Below, one piece after another: positions 1 through 4,759 of a stretch of DNA of 6,670 nucleotides. Every line of letters starts with the position of its first letter. The first letter of the stretch is position 1. The stretch is taken from assembly GCA_902497145.1 (NCBI GenBank), contig CABVDR010000099.1, forward strand, positions 1-6,670, given 5' to 3'. The stretch is from an uncultured Oscillospiraceae bacterium (lineage in GTDB: Bacteria > Bacillota > Clostridia > Oscillospirales > Oscillospiraceae). The notes beneath the pieces are model-generated. The model had not been told where the DNA came from. It did no database searches and saw only the letters and a program-made list of their open reading frames with translations. The translations under genes and the position numbers were made by a program.

Positions 1-1
1 G

Positions 2-175
2 TGTACGCGCAAAATGCGGGCGGTATTTGCCGGAAATCCCTACGCATTCCCTGATGTTGTGAATTGGCTGGGCGGGAAGCTCTATGCGCTCCGGGCCAAC
101 TATATCCTGACACGCAGGGGCCTACTTCTTCCCTGGAGCGCGGTGGATGGCGGAACTGTCTGGGAACCGCGGTAA
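2..175 (+). CDS. Unrecognised protein, 3' end
   Basis: An open frame enters at the left edge and ends at TAA (173-175), giving 57 residues. It may start upstream of the window, or at the ATG at 14 (53 residues), whose ribosome binding site would lie outside. The visible part contains NPYAFPDVVNWLGGKLYALR and ends TVWEPR; it is rich in aromatic residues, with no membrane segment or motif I recognise. The composition is compatible with a real gene in the same orientation as its neighbours, but with so short a piece neither family nor role can be given. A 123-base gap without a clear promoter separates it from the next gene, so the two may be co-transcribed. Confidence 0.45.
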   Translation, partial: CTRKMRAVFAGNPYAFPDVVNWLGGKLYALRANYILTRRGLLLPWSAVDGGTVWEPR

Positions 176-298
176 AGCGGCAAAGAGAGCTGTCTGGCGA
201 TTCCACTGGCTTTTCCGCGGAAGTGTGGCATACTTGATGGTGCAGGAGCCGCACGAATCGGGATGCCTGTAGACGCTAAGAATGGAGGGCGCCATCTA

Positions 299-934
299 AT
301 GAAAGAGCTGGACTACGAGAAAATACAGCTTCTGGGCAGATACCAGATCACCTACCGGACAGACACGGGGCTGTTCTATTCCCCAGAGGAGCTTCCAGAG
401 GAGACCAAAGCGCAGATCCGGTCCGATGGGATGGCCTATGTGGAGGCGGCCCGGTTTTTAACCAAAGGCGCGGATGCGGTCAGCCGCCACAACGCGTTAA
501 GCTGGTGGAGTAACCTGAAGCCGGTTCCCATTGAGGAAGGGGCCTGTATCCCGCTGCGGGACAGGAATATCTATGAATCCATCCAACTGGACTGGGAGGA
601 CCAGGAGGTCTGCATCACAGACCCCGGCACAGACACGGAAATGCGGGAGCTGCGCGGCCCCAAGAGAAGCGGCGTCTCCGTGTTCTATCCCTACGACCCA
701 ACCCTGTCAAAAGATACGCGGGAGTTCAAAACCGTGACCTACTGGCTGATTGAGTGGGCAAAGCGCCGGGTGTTCTCCTATGAGGCCGCCATGAGTGACT
801 CCTATGAGGTGAGAGAGTTGGCCTTCCCCCTGCTCCGGGTCATGGGGAGTCTGGAGAACGCATTCCGCTGGAGGGACGCCGCCAGGGCGTATGAGGAGGC
901 CCGGCCGAAGATGCCGATGCACCCGTTGCATTAG
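299..934 (+). CDS. Hypothetical protein, 211 aa
   Basis: I do not recognise this family. The start is set at the ATG at 299 because GGAGGG (284-289) lies nine bases upstream; an in-frame ATG at 263 has no such site. The protein is soluble-looking and acidic in its middle, with no signal peptide or membrane segment. It opens with MKELDYEKIQLLGRYQITYR, has a Trp/Tyr-rich centre (SWWSNLKPVP, then VFYPYDPTLS) and a helical C-terminal part (about residues 145-200) ending in PKMPMHPLH. It is followed by 77 bases and then the 103-aa/vapD pair, with no terminator between, so read-through into that pair is possible. Likely accessory cargo of the mobile element. The reading frame is confident; the function is unknown. 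Confidence 0.75.
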   Translation: MKELDYEKIQLLGRYQITYRTDTGLFYSPEELPEETKAQIRSDGMAYVEAARFLTKGADAVSRHNALSWWSNLKPVPIEEGACIPLRDRNIYESIQLDWEDQEVCITDPGTDTEMRELRGPKRSGVSVFYPYDPTLSKDTREFKTVTYWLIEWAKRRVFSYEAAMSDSYEVRELAFPLLRVMGSLENAFRWRDAARAYEEARPKMPMHPLH

Positions 935-957
935 CTGGGCGCCGGGAGCAATTACAC

Positions 958-985
958 TTGCCGATCTTTCAAAAAAACATAAAAC
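958..985 (+). promoter_or_regulatory. Possible weak promoter for the vapD pair
   Basis: TTGCCG (958-963) and TAAAAC (980-985), spaced 16 bases, each match the sigma-70-type consensus at four of six positions. Transcription would begin near 992, just ahead of the ribosome binding site at 1000-1005. This is a weak match; the pair could instead be read from upstream. Confidence 0.28.
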
Positions 986-1011
986 CAATGATATGAACCG
1001 GAGGTAGAGAT

Positions 1012-1323
1012 TTGAACGTTGAAATTACATTAGACCAGAGGAATATGGAGCAGCAGGGCTATAAAGTAGACATTGTGCGTCAGACAGTCAAAGAGAATTT
1101 CGAGGCAAAGGGCTTTCGCTGCGTGGAAGCTGGGGAAAGAATGACCTTTGCGGGCCACGGTGGCGAAACTGACTTCTCCGAGCTGTGGTCGATCCTGATG
1201 GCTCTGCTGCGGACGGAGTGGTTTCCCGCGCTGGCCTCCTCCTGCATCTGGCACGATGACGACGGCACCCAGGAGGATGTGCTGTCCCAGGCGTGGAAGG
1301 TACAGGGCCGAAAGCTGGGCTGA
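1012..1323 (+). CDS. Hypothetical 103-aa partner of VapD, possible antitoxin
   Basis: The start is the TTG at 1012, supported by GGAGGT at 1000-1005 with six bases of spacing. The 103-residue protein is soluble, with an N-terminal stretch MNVEITLDQRNMEQQGYKVD, a probable helix (KENFEAKGF), a segment TDFSELWSILMALLRTEWFP and an acidic CIWHDDDGTQEDVL near the end. It matches no domain I can name, though its position is telling: its TGA (1321-1323) is two bases before the ATG of the VapD-family gene, which has almost no ribosome binding site of its own. Known VapD toxins can be paired with an upstream small antitoxin (VapX in Haemophilus); I see no resemblance to VapX. An antitoxin or regulatory role is inferred from position only. 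Confidence 0.72.
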   Translation: MNVEITLDQRNMEQQGYKVDIVRQTVKENFEAKGFRCVEAGERMTFAGHGGETDFSELWSILMALLRTEWFPALASSCIWHDDDGTQEDVLSQAWKVQGRKLG

Positions 1324-1325
1324 GT

Positions 1326-1772
1326 ATGACGGGCAGCGGAAGCCGAAAGCAGATCACATTTGATTTGCACCAGGAGTCGCTGAGGCGGTATTATCCCCAC
1401 CCGGAGCCGGTGCGGAATGAGCAATACTATAAACGGGCTTATTATGACATCCAGCAGTTTATGCGCATGAATGGCTTTGAGCGCCGGCAGCACTCCGTGT
1501 ATGTCTCCGTCAACAAGGTGACAACCCTGGATATCGTCGGACTGATGGAACGGCTGGCGGAGGCGCTTCCCTGGCTGAGCCAGTGTATCCGCGAGGTGGA
1601 TATGAGCACGGTCGGGGCACGGCACAGTCTGAAGCGGACGCTCCAGGCCGCATCTGGAGCGCTGGCGGTTGACCTGGATGAGCCGGCGATACAGGCCAGG
1701 AGCAGGCCGGAACCGCAGGCCGCGCCTGAACAGCAAAGGAAACGAAAGCGGGTCCGATCTCAGGAACGCTGA
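1326..1772 (+). CDS. vapD: VapD-family endoribonuclease (Cas2-like), toxin candidate
   Basis: The family is seen in residues 9-100: QITFDLHQESL at the N-terminus with the conserved acidic residue D13 after a beta strand, then YKRAYYDIQQFM (35-46), GFERRQHSVY (50-59), a helix, and PWLSQCIREVDM (82-93). This order (FDL, AY-DI, GF-Q-SVY, PW-x3-C-RD/E) is the VapD signature; VapD proteins are ferredoxin-fold ribonucleases related to Cas2 and often act as toxins that cleave RNA. The ATG at 1326 is chosen because it begins where the homology begins; a GTG at 1293 overlaps the preceding gene. With no clear ribosome binding site and only two bases after the upstream stop, translation is probably coupled. 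The 148-residue length exceeds the usual roughly 95: residues from about 103 form a Pro/Ala/Gln-rich tail ending in a basic cluster (RKRKRVRSQER). Confidence 0.82.
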   Translation: MTGSGSRKQITFDLHQESLRRYYPHPEPVRNEQYYKRAYYDIQQFMRMNGFERRQHSVYVSVNKVTTLDIVGLMERLAEALPWLSQCIREVDMSTVGARHSLKRTLQAASGALAVDLDEPAIQARSRPEPQAAPEQQRKRKRVRSQER

Positions 1773-1794
1773 ATTTTCTAGCAGGCGATTCCCC

Positions 1795-1823
1795 TTGCGA
1801 AAAACAGGGCGAACCACTATAAT
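1795..1823 (+). promoter_or_regulatory. Promoter of the HipA-like kinase gene
   Basis: TTGCGA (1795-1800) and a perfect TATAAT (1818-1823) with a 17-base spacer. It lies just after the vapD stop codon, so the kinase gene has its own transcript starting near 1830 and a leader of about 75 bases before its start codon. Confidence 0.65.
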
Positions 1824-1837
1824 AAAGGGCAAAAGAA

Positions 1838-1870
1838 CCTGCATTGTGCAGGCCCGGACACTGTTCCGGG
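1838..1870 (+). promoter_or_regulatory. Two adjacent hairpins in the kinase mRNA leader
   Basis: CCTGCA/TGCAGG (1838-1843 with 1847-1852, loop TTG) is followed without a gap by CCCGGA/TCCGGG (1853-1858 with 1865-1870, six-base loop). They fall between the predicted transcription start and the ribosome binding site GGAGGT (1891-1896). No T-run follows, so they are not a terminator. A role in mRNA stability or translational control is inferred. Confidence 0.45.
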
Positions 1871-1905
1871 AATCTCTGACTGCCCGAAATGGAGGTGGCT
1901 GCGGC

Positions 1906-3093
1906 ATGGAGCAGGAATATATGCTGCGCCTGTACGATATGGATCTGCTGGCCTTCTCCCTGGCGGAGCAGGGCATTGAGGGCCTGAAGGCCAGGCTGCT
2001 GTGGGCCAATGAGGCACACAGGCAGCTCCTCCCCCTGGACATGGAGCTGTCCGATGCCGGCGTGCTGAAATGGCTCCAGAAGCGGGTCATCCCCAAGAAC
2101 CGCGCCTATGTGGCGGAGATTTTGAAAACCCTTGGCCTGAGCGTCAACGACACCAGGGGGATCATCGACGTGTGCAAGGGGCTGTCCCTCAACGACAGCT
2201 ACTGGGTGGTGCCCAGGGACTTTCCCGGGACCTTCGCGCAGTACAACCTGTACGAGAACCGCTTTTCCGAGATCCTCTCTCTGGTGGCCTACACCGGCGT
2301 CGGCCAGAGCGACGCGGCCTTTACCACCTCGCCGGAGCTGACCACCAACGGGATGCTGCCCAAGGCATGGCGCTTCATTGAGGGCGAGGGCATCTACCTG
2401 TACAAAGGGGGGACCTTCGGCGCGGCAAACACCGGCAACGAGCCCTACAGCGAATTCTATGCCAGCCAAGTTGCCCAGGCCATGGGCTTGAACGCGGTGC
2501 CCTACGAGCTGGAGAACTGGAAGGGCATCCTGGCCTCCCGATGCAGGCTGTTTACCGACATCGACACGTCGTACATCCCCATCGGCCGCATTGTGCGGGA
2601 GGGTGGGCTGAAAGCCTGCCTGGACTACTACGAGAAGCTGGGGCCGGAGGCGTATGAGCAGGTCAGGAGTATGCTGGTATTCGACGCCGTGATCTACAAC
2701 GAGGACCGGCACTTCGGCAACTTTGGCATCCTGCGGGACAACCGCAGCGGCGCGGTCACCGGCGCAGCCCCGATTTTTGACAATGGACTCTCCCTGTTCA
2801 ACTTCGCCATGCCGGACGATCTCAAGGATCTGGACAGCTACGCCAGGACCAGGGGGACGCCCTATGGCGTCGGCTTTGAAACGGTGTGCCGGGAGGTAAT
2901 GGGGCCGGTCCAGATGGGGCAGCTCCGCAAGCTGATTGGATTCACGTTCCAAAGGCATCCCAGGCTGAACCTGCCCGACGACCGGCTGCTGGCGATTGAG
3001 CGGCATCTGCAAAAGCGGGTGCGGCAGCTTCTGGAGCTGGCGCCGGAACGAAGAAAGCAGTCGACAAGGAAACCAATGGAACCAGAGCGTTGA
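1906..3093 (+). CDS. HipA-like protein kinase
   Basis: A 395-residue protein with HipA-family kinase hallmarks: a loop LTTNGMLPKAW (145-155) at the place of the HipA Gly-rich/autophosphorylation loop, an ATP-binding lysine in YLYKGG (K167), SEFYASQVAQAMGL (182-195) with a probable salt-bridge glutamate, the catalytic loop NEDRHFGNFG (265-274; D267, N272) and the metal-binding FDNG (291-294; D292). HipA kinases phosphorylate serine on targets such as aminoacyl-tRNA synthetases and cause growth arrest; the target here is unknown. The N-terminal ~100 residues (ending KGLSLNDSYW) are not the usual HipA N-domain. The ATG at 1906 has GGAGGT nine bases upstream; the open frame reaches 1669 but that part overlaps vapD and the promoter. 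No HipB-like DNA-binding partner lies upstream; the next gene encodes a small acidic protein. The C-terminus is basic (RRKQSTRK). Kinase fold confident, toxin role inferred. Confidence 0.85.
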   Translation: MEQEYMLRLYDMDLLAFSLAEQGIEGLKARLLWANEAHRQLLPLDMELSDAGVLKWLQKRVIPKNRAYVAEILKTLGLSVNDTRGIIDVCKGLSLNDSYWVVPRDFPGTFAQYNLYENRFSEILSLVAYTGVGQSDAAFTTSPELTTNGMLPKAWRFIEGEGIYLYKGGTFGAANTGNEPYSEFYASQVAQAMGLNAVPYELENWKGILASRCRLFTDIDTSYIPIGRIVREGGLKACLDYYEKLGPEAYEQVRSMLVFDAVIYNEDRHFGNFGILRDNRSGAVTGAAPIFDNGLSLFNFAMPDDLKDLDSYARTRGTPYGVGFETVCREVMGPVQMGQLRKLIGFTFQRHPRLNLPDDRLLAIERHLQKRVRQLLELAPERRKQSTRKPMEPER

Positions 3094-3113
3094 TGACGCG
3101 GGATAAAATCCTG

Positions 3114-3142
3114 TTTACATTCCACAAACTATCGGGTATCAT
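3114..3142 (+). promoter_or_regulatory. Strong promoter of the 89-aa gene
   Basis: TTTACA (3114-3119) and TATCAT (3137-3142), each five of six to consensus, with a 17-base spacer. Transcription would begin near 3149, just before the AAGGAGG at 3157-3163. This excludes in-frame ATGs at 3090 and 3141 (the latter lies inside the -10 box) as starts on this transcript. Confidence 0.7.
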
Positions 3143-3170
3143 GAAAGGAGAACCGCAAGGAGGCAGGACA

Positions 3171-3440
3171 ATGGAACAACGATATGATCAGGAAACCGGG
3201 CTTCCCGTAGATCGCACCTATCTGGAATGCGGCCTTCCCCCTTATTTGCAGAGGTCTCTGGATACCATGAAGCGGGCCTGGGAGGCGGAGAATAACGGCG
3301 CCAACGACCTCCACTTCGATGCGTATTATTGTGAGCTCCAGGCCGATATCAACTCCGCGGAAGTGGAGGGAGAAATCAGCTCCGAGCAGGCATGGTACCT
3401 GCGGGAAACCTATTTGCGCATTCAGCGCGGAGCGATTTGA
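3171..3440 (+). CDS. Small acidic hypothetical protein, 89 aa
   Basis: The ATG at 3171 follows AAGGAGG (3157-3163) at seven bases and a strong dedicated promoter. The protein has about 17 acidic against 8 basic residues, no Cys pair, no membrane segment, and is probably helical (LQRSLDTMKRAWEAEN; then DAYYCELQADINSAEVEGEI). I do not recognise the family. It lies 77 bases after the HipA-like kinase gene but on its own transcript, ending at the terminator at 3558-3593. Small acidic proteins next to toxins are often antitoxins, so it could neutralise the kinase, but no helix-turn-helix like HipB is visible and this is inference from position and charge only. It could equally be an unrelated cargo gene. 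Confidence 0.78.
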   Translation: MEQRYDQETGLPVDRTYLECGLPPYLQRSLDTMKRAWEAENNGANDLHFDAYYCELQADINSAEVEGEISSEQAWYLRETYLRIQRGAI

Positions 3441-3509
3441 TACAATAGCAGCCCCAAAAAGGACGGTCCATATCTTGGGGTACATTATAATACATTTTTA
3501 ACTGGAGCT

Positions 3510-3529
3510 GGGTGCTACCTGTAGCACCC
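3510..3529 (+). repeat. Hairpin without T-tract
   Basis: GGGTGCTA (3510-3517) pairs with TAGCACCC (3522-3529) around CCTG. No T-run follows on the + strand. It sits between an isolated TATAAT (3486-3491) and the terminator at 3558-3593. Confidence 0.5.
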
Positions 3530-3557
3530 TAATCGCCACAATTTATCGTAAGATCTG

Positions 3558-3593
3558 GGCCCAGGGTGTGCAACAGCACACCCTGGGCCTTTT
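3558..3593 (+). terminator. Strong intrinsic terminator
   Basis: A perfect 14-bp stem (GGCCCAGGGTGTGC, 3558-3571, with its complement at 3576-3589), four-base loop AACA, then TTTT. It most likely ends the transcript of the 89-aa gene, 120 bases upstream, and shields the region to its right from read-through. Confidence 0.85.
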
Positions 3594-3646
3594 GTCTGCG
3601 TCAGGAAACAGAGCTGGGTCGGACGGGAAACAGCCAAGCTGCGATC

Positions 3647-3676
3647 GGATGGGAAGTACGCCTCCCACCCTTTTTT
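3647..3676 (+). terminator. Second terminator-like hairpin
   Basis: GGATGGGA (3647-3654) pairs with TCCCACCC (3663-3670) with one A-C mismatch, followed by six Ts (3671-3676). Weaker than the terminator at 3558, but the long T-run makes it a plausible backup. No gene is seen between the two. Confidence 0.55.
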
Positions 3677-3755
3677 GTGGAAAAGCGGTCCGTTCCTCGG
3701 AATTTCAATCAATCATACCTCTCAAGAAACAGCCCCGCCAGGGCGGGGCCGGGAG

Positions 3756-3778
3756 CCTCGCCGCCTCTGGCGGCGAGG
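3756..3778. repeat. 10-bp stem GC-rich inverted repeat
   Basis: CCTCGCCGCC (3756-3765) and GGCGGCGAGG (3769-3778) around TCT: a very stable hairpin within the candidate oriT. Confidence 0.7.
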
Positions 3779-3789
3779 TCGCAAGCATA

Positions 3790-3809
3790 GCGCAAATGTA
3801 CATTTGCGC
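3790..3809. repeat. Perfect 20-bp palindrome
   Basis: The half-site GCGCAAATGT (3790-3799) is followed directly by its exact reverse complement. A gapless palindrome of this length suits a dimeric DNA-binding protein better than an RNA hairpin; a relaxosome accessory protein such as the ribbon-helix-helix MobC is one candidate binder (inference). Confidence 0.7.
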
Positions 3810-3917
3810 GCTTACAGGGGTGAACCCCTGACCCCTATGCCGCCTCCGGGCGGATAGCTTATAGCGACAGACGCTCTCCAGGTAAAGCGGCTACGGGTAG
3901 GAGGCTGTAAAATCTGA

Positions 3918-3946
3918 TTGACTCCCCCTATTAAATAGGGTATAAT
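3918..3946 (+). promoter_or_regulatory. Promoter of the higBA operon
   Basis: TTGACT (3918-3923) and a perfect TATAAT (3941-3946) with a 17-base spacer, eleven of twelve consensus positions. Transcription would start near 3953, immediately at the ribosome binding site, so the leader is very short. Confidence 0.85.
3926..3940. promoter_or_regulatory. Palindromic operator, likely HigA binding site
   Basis: CCCTATT (3926-3932) and AATAGGG (3934-3940) flank a central A, filling the spacer between -35 and -10. Type II antitoxins with a helix-turn-helix commonly repress their own promoter from such palindromes; binding by the downstream HigA-like protein is inferred. Confidence 0.6.
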
Positions 3947-3964
3947 GACGATGAGGTGAGAGGG

Positions 3965-4309
3965 TTGACGAGAATCTTTGTTGAGCTTCCTTCATTCCGA
4001 AATGAGTGGAAAGCGCTGGGGTTGACGGATACAGACCTGCGCAGGCTGCAGGAAGAACTGCTGGCCAATCCACAGCTTGGGAGCGTGATGCAGGGAACCG
4101 GCGGCGTTCGTAAAATGCGCTTCGCGTTTGAGAACCGGGGCAAAAGCGGCAGTGTGCGTGTCATATATGTGGATTTTGAAATTCGAGAAAAGCTGTACCT
4201 GCTGACTGCATATCCTAAGAGTGAGAAGGATAATCTAACAAAAGCGGAGAGAAATGAACTCAAGAAGCTGGTGGAGATTCTCGGCAGTGAACTGGAGAAG
4301 CAATCATAA
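3965..4309 (+). CDS. higB: HigB/RelE-family toxin
   Basis: A 114-residue RelE/ParE-superfamily protein of the HigB-2-like group: SFRNEWKALGLTDTDLRRLQ (10-29), then the beta-sheet core GTGGVRKMRF (44-53), GSVRVIYVDF (62-71) and YLLTAYPKSEKDNLT (78-92), ending in a charged helix. This family cleaves mRNA on the ribosome; R52, R65 and K85 are basic residues in the strands usually forming the active surface. The TTG at 3965 is preferred, since AGGTG (3954-3958) lies six bases upstream; a GTG at 3956 overlaps this site and would be nearly leaderless. The antitoxin gene follows after 13 bases, giving the toxin-first order typical of higBA. Likely repressed by toxin-antitoxin binding at the operator in its promoter. 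Confidence 0.88.
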   Translation: MTRIFVELPSFRNEWKALGLTDTDLRRLQEELLANPQLGSVMQGTGGVRKMRFAFENRGKSGSVRVIYVDFEIREKLYLLTAYPKSEKDNLTKAERNELKKLVEILGSELEKQS

Positions 4310-4322
4310 GGAGGTGCTGGCG

Positions 4323-4634
4323 ATGAGTGTTTTTAATAAAATCAAGACAGGGCTGGAGGAAGCAATCTCGTATGAGCAGGGCCGAACTGAGGCCAGGACC
4401 ACAAAGCTGTCTGTTGCGCCGGTGGATCGATACGATGCCGCCGAGATCAGGGCCATCCGGCAAAGCGCAGGATTTACGCAGGTGATCTTTGCACAGTATA
4501 TGGGTGTCAGTGTAAAGACTGTAGAAGCATGGGAAGCAGGCAGAAATCACCCGGAAGGAGCTGCCTGCCGTCTCCTGGCACTGACAAAGGCAGATCCACA
4601 GTTTCCGCTTAAAACCGGAATTGTTATCCGATGA
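4323..4634 (+). CDS. higA: HigA-family antitoxin with XRE helix-turn-helix
   Basis: A 103-residue protein. Residues 1-39 form a variable N-terminus (FNKIKTGLEEAISYEQG), as in HigA-2/YiaG-like antitoxins; residues 40-86 carry the XRE helix-turn-helix (IRAIRQSAGFTQ, then FAQYMGVSVKTVEAWEAGR, with VSVKTVEAW as recognition helix). The start ATG at 4323 is set by AAGGAGGT (4308-4315), a near-perfect site overlapping the toxin stop codon, so the antitoxin should be translated more strongly than the TTG-started toxin. Its role is to bind and neutralise the toxin and repress the shared promoter. The stop is 20 bases before the hairpin at 4655-4680, probably the operon terminator. Confidence 0.9.
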   Translation: MSVFNKIKTGLEEAISYEQGRTEARTTKLSVAPVDRYDAAEIRAIRQSAGFTQVIFAQYMGVSVKTVEAWEAGRNHPEGAACRLLALTKADPQFPLKTGIVIR

Positions 4635-4654
4635 ACAAAATCGATTCGACGACC

Positions 4655-4680
4655 AAAGCCGCTGCTTGTGCAGCGGCTTT
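4655..4680. repeat. 26-bp target duplication, left copy (higBA hairpin)
   Basis: An 11-bp inverted repeat (AAAGCCGCTGC with GCAGCGGCTTT) around TTGT, ending in TTT. Placed 20 bases after higA, it probably works as the operon terminator. It is repeated exactly, in the same orientation, at 6255-6280 on the other side of the insertion sequence. Confidence 0.8.
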
Positions 4681-4695
4681 CAGTCTGTCGAAAAA
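4681..4695. repeat. Left terminal inverted repeat
   Basis: CAGTCTGTCGAAAAA; the first 11 bases match the right end exactly, and base 12 is the only mismatch in 15. Confidence 0.8.
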
Positions 4696-4708
4696 GTCCA
4701 GTCTCGGC

Positions 4709-4737
4709 TGGGCAATTTCTTATGTATGAGGTAAAAT
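4709..4737 (+). promoter_or_regulatory. Transposase promoter
   Basis: TGGGCA (4709-4714) and TAAAAT (4732-4737), spaced 17 bases, four and five of six to consensus. Transcription would begin near 4744, at the edge of the GGAGG at 4743-4747, so the leader would be very short. Confidence 0.45.
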
Positions 4738-4759
4738 ACGGTGGAGGGAGTGATAAGAG

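Larger units (their letters stand above)
3732..3853. other. oriT: Inverted-repeat cluster, candidate origin of transfer (oriT)
   Basis: Five inverted repeats lie within 122 bases: GCCCCGCC/GGCGGGGC (3732-3749), CCTCGCCGCC/GGCGGCGAGG (3756-3778), a perfect 20-bp palindrome (3790-3809), CAGGGGT/ACCCCTG (3815-3830) and CCGCC/GGCGG (3840-3853). None has a T-run, and no convincing gene overlaps. Origins of transfer of MobC/relaxase systems are typically gene-free, rich in inverted repeats and located just upstream of mobC; the next transfer gene to the right is mobC. The nick site cannot be named from sequence alone. Alternatives are a replication or regulatory region. Apart from these and the two terminators, the gene-free stretch 3441-3953 holds nothing I can identify. 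Confidence 0.5.

Noticed and set aside
214..225. 12-base repeat TCCGCGGAAGTG shared with about 3354-3365
   Set aside because: In a window this size a 12-base match is expected about once by chance, and the two sites have unrelated surroundings, one of them inside a gene.
1669..1905. N-terminal extension of the HipA-like kinase
   Set aside because: It overlaps the end of vapD and the promoter and leader of the kinase gene; the ATG at 1906 has a good binding site and begins the plausible protein.
1080..2096. A 338-residue open frame on the minus strand
   Set aside because: It overlaps three + strand genes and promoters, with a Ser/Arg/Pro-rich translation typical of antisense frames.
1510..3012. 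A 500-residue open frame on the minus strand opposite vapD and the kinase gene
   Set aside because: It is a GC-rich shadow of two well supported + strand genes, with low-complexity translation and no ribosome binding site or motif.
3732..3853. CRISPR array
   Set aside because: The inverted repeats differ from one another and have no regular repeat-spacer pattern; the Cas2-like VapD is not next to cas genes.
3566..3857. Several short + strand open frames (60-87 residues) in the gene-free region
   Set aside because: They run through the terminators and inverted repeats, lack ribosome binding sites and have no recognisable protein features.
4655..4695. Reading the hairpin plus CAGTCTG as one long terminal inverted repeat of the IS
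   Set aside because: The loop of the hairpin has the same orientation at both ends, which fits a direct target duplication and not an inverted repeat.
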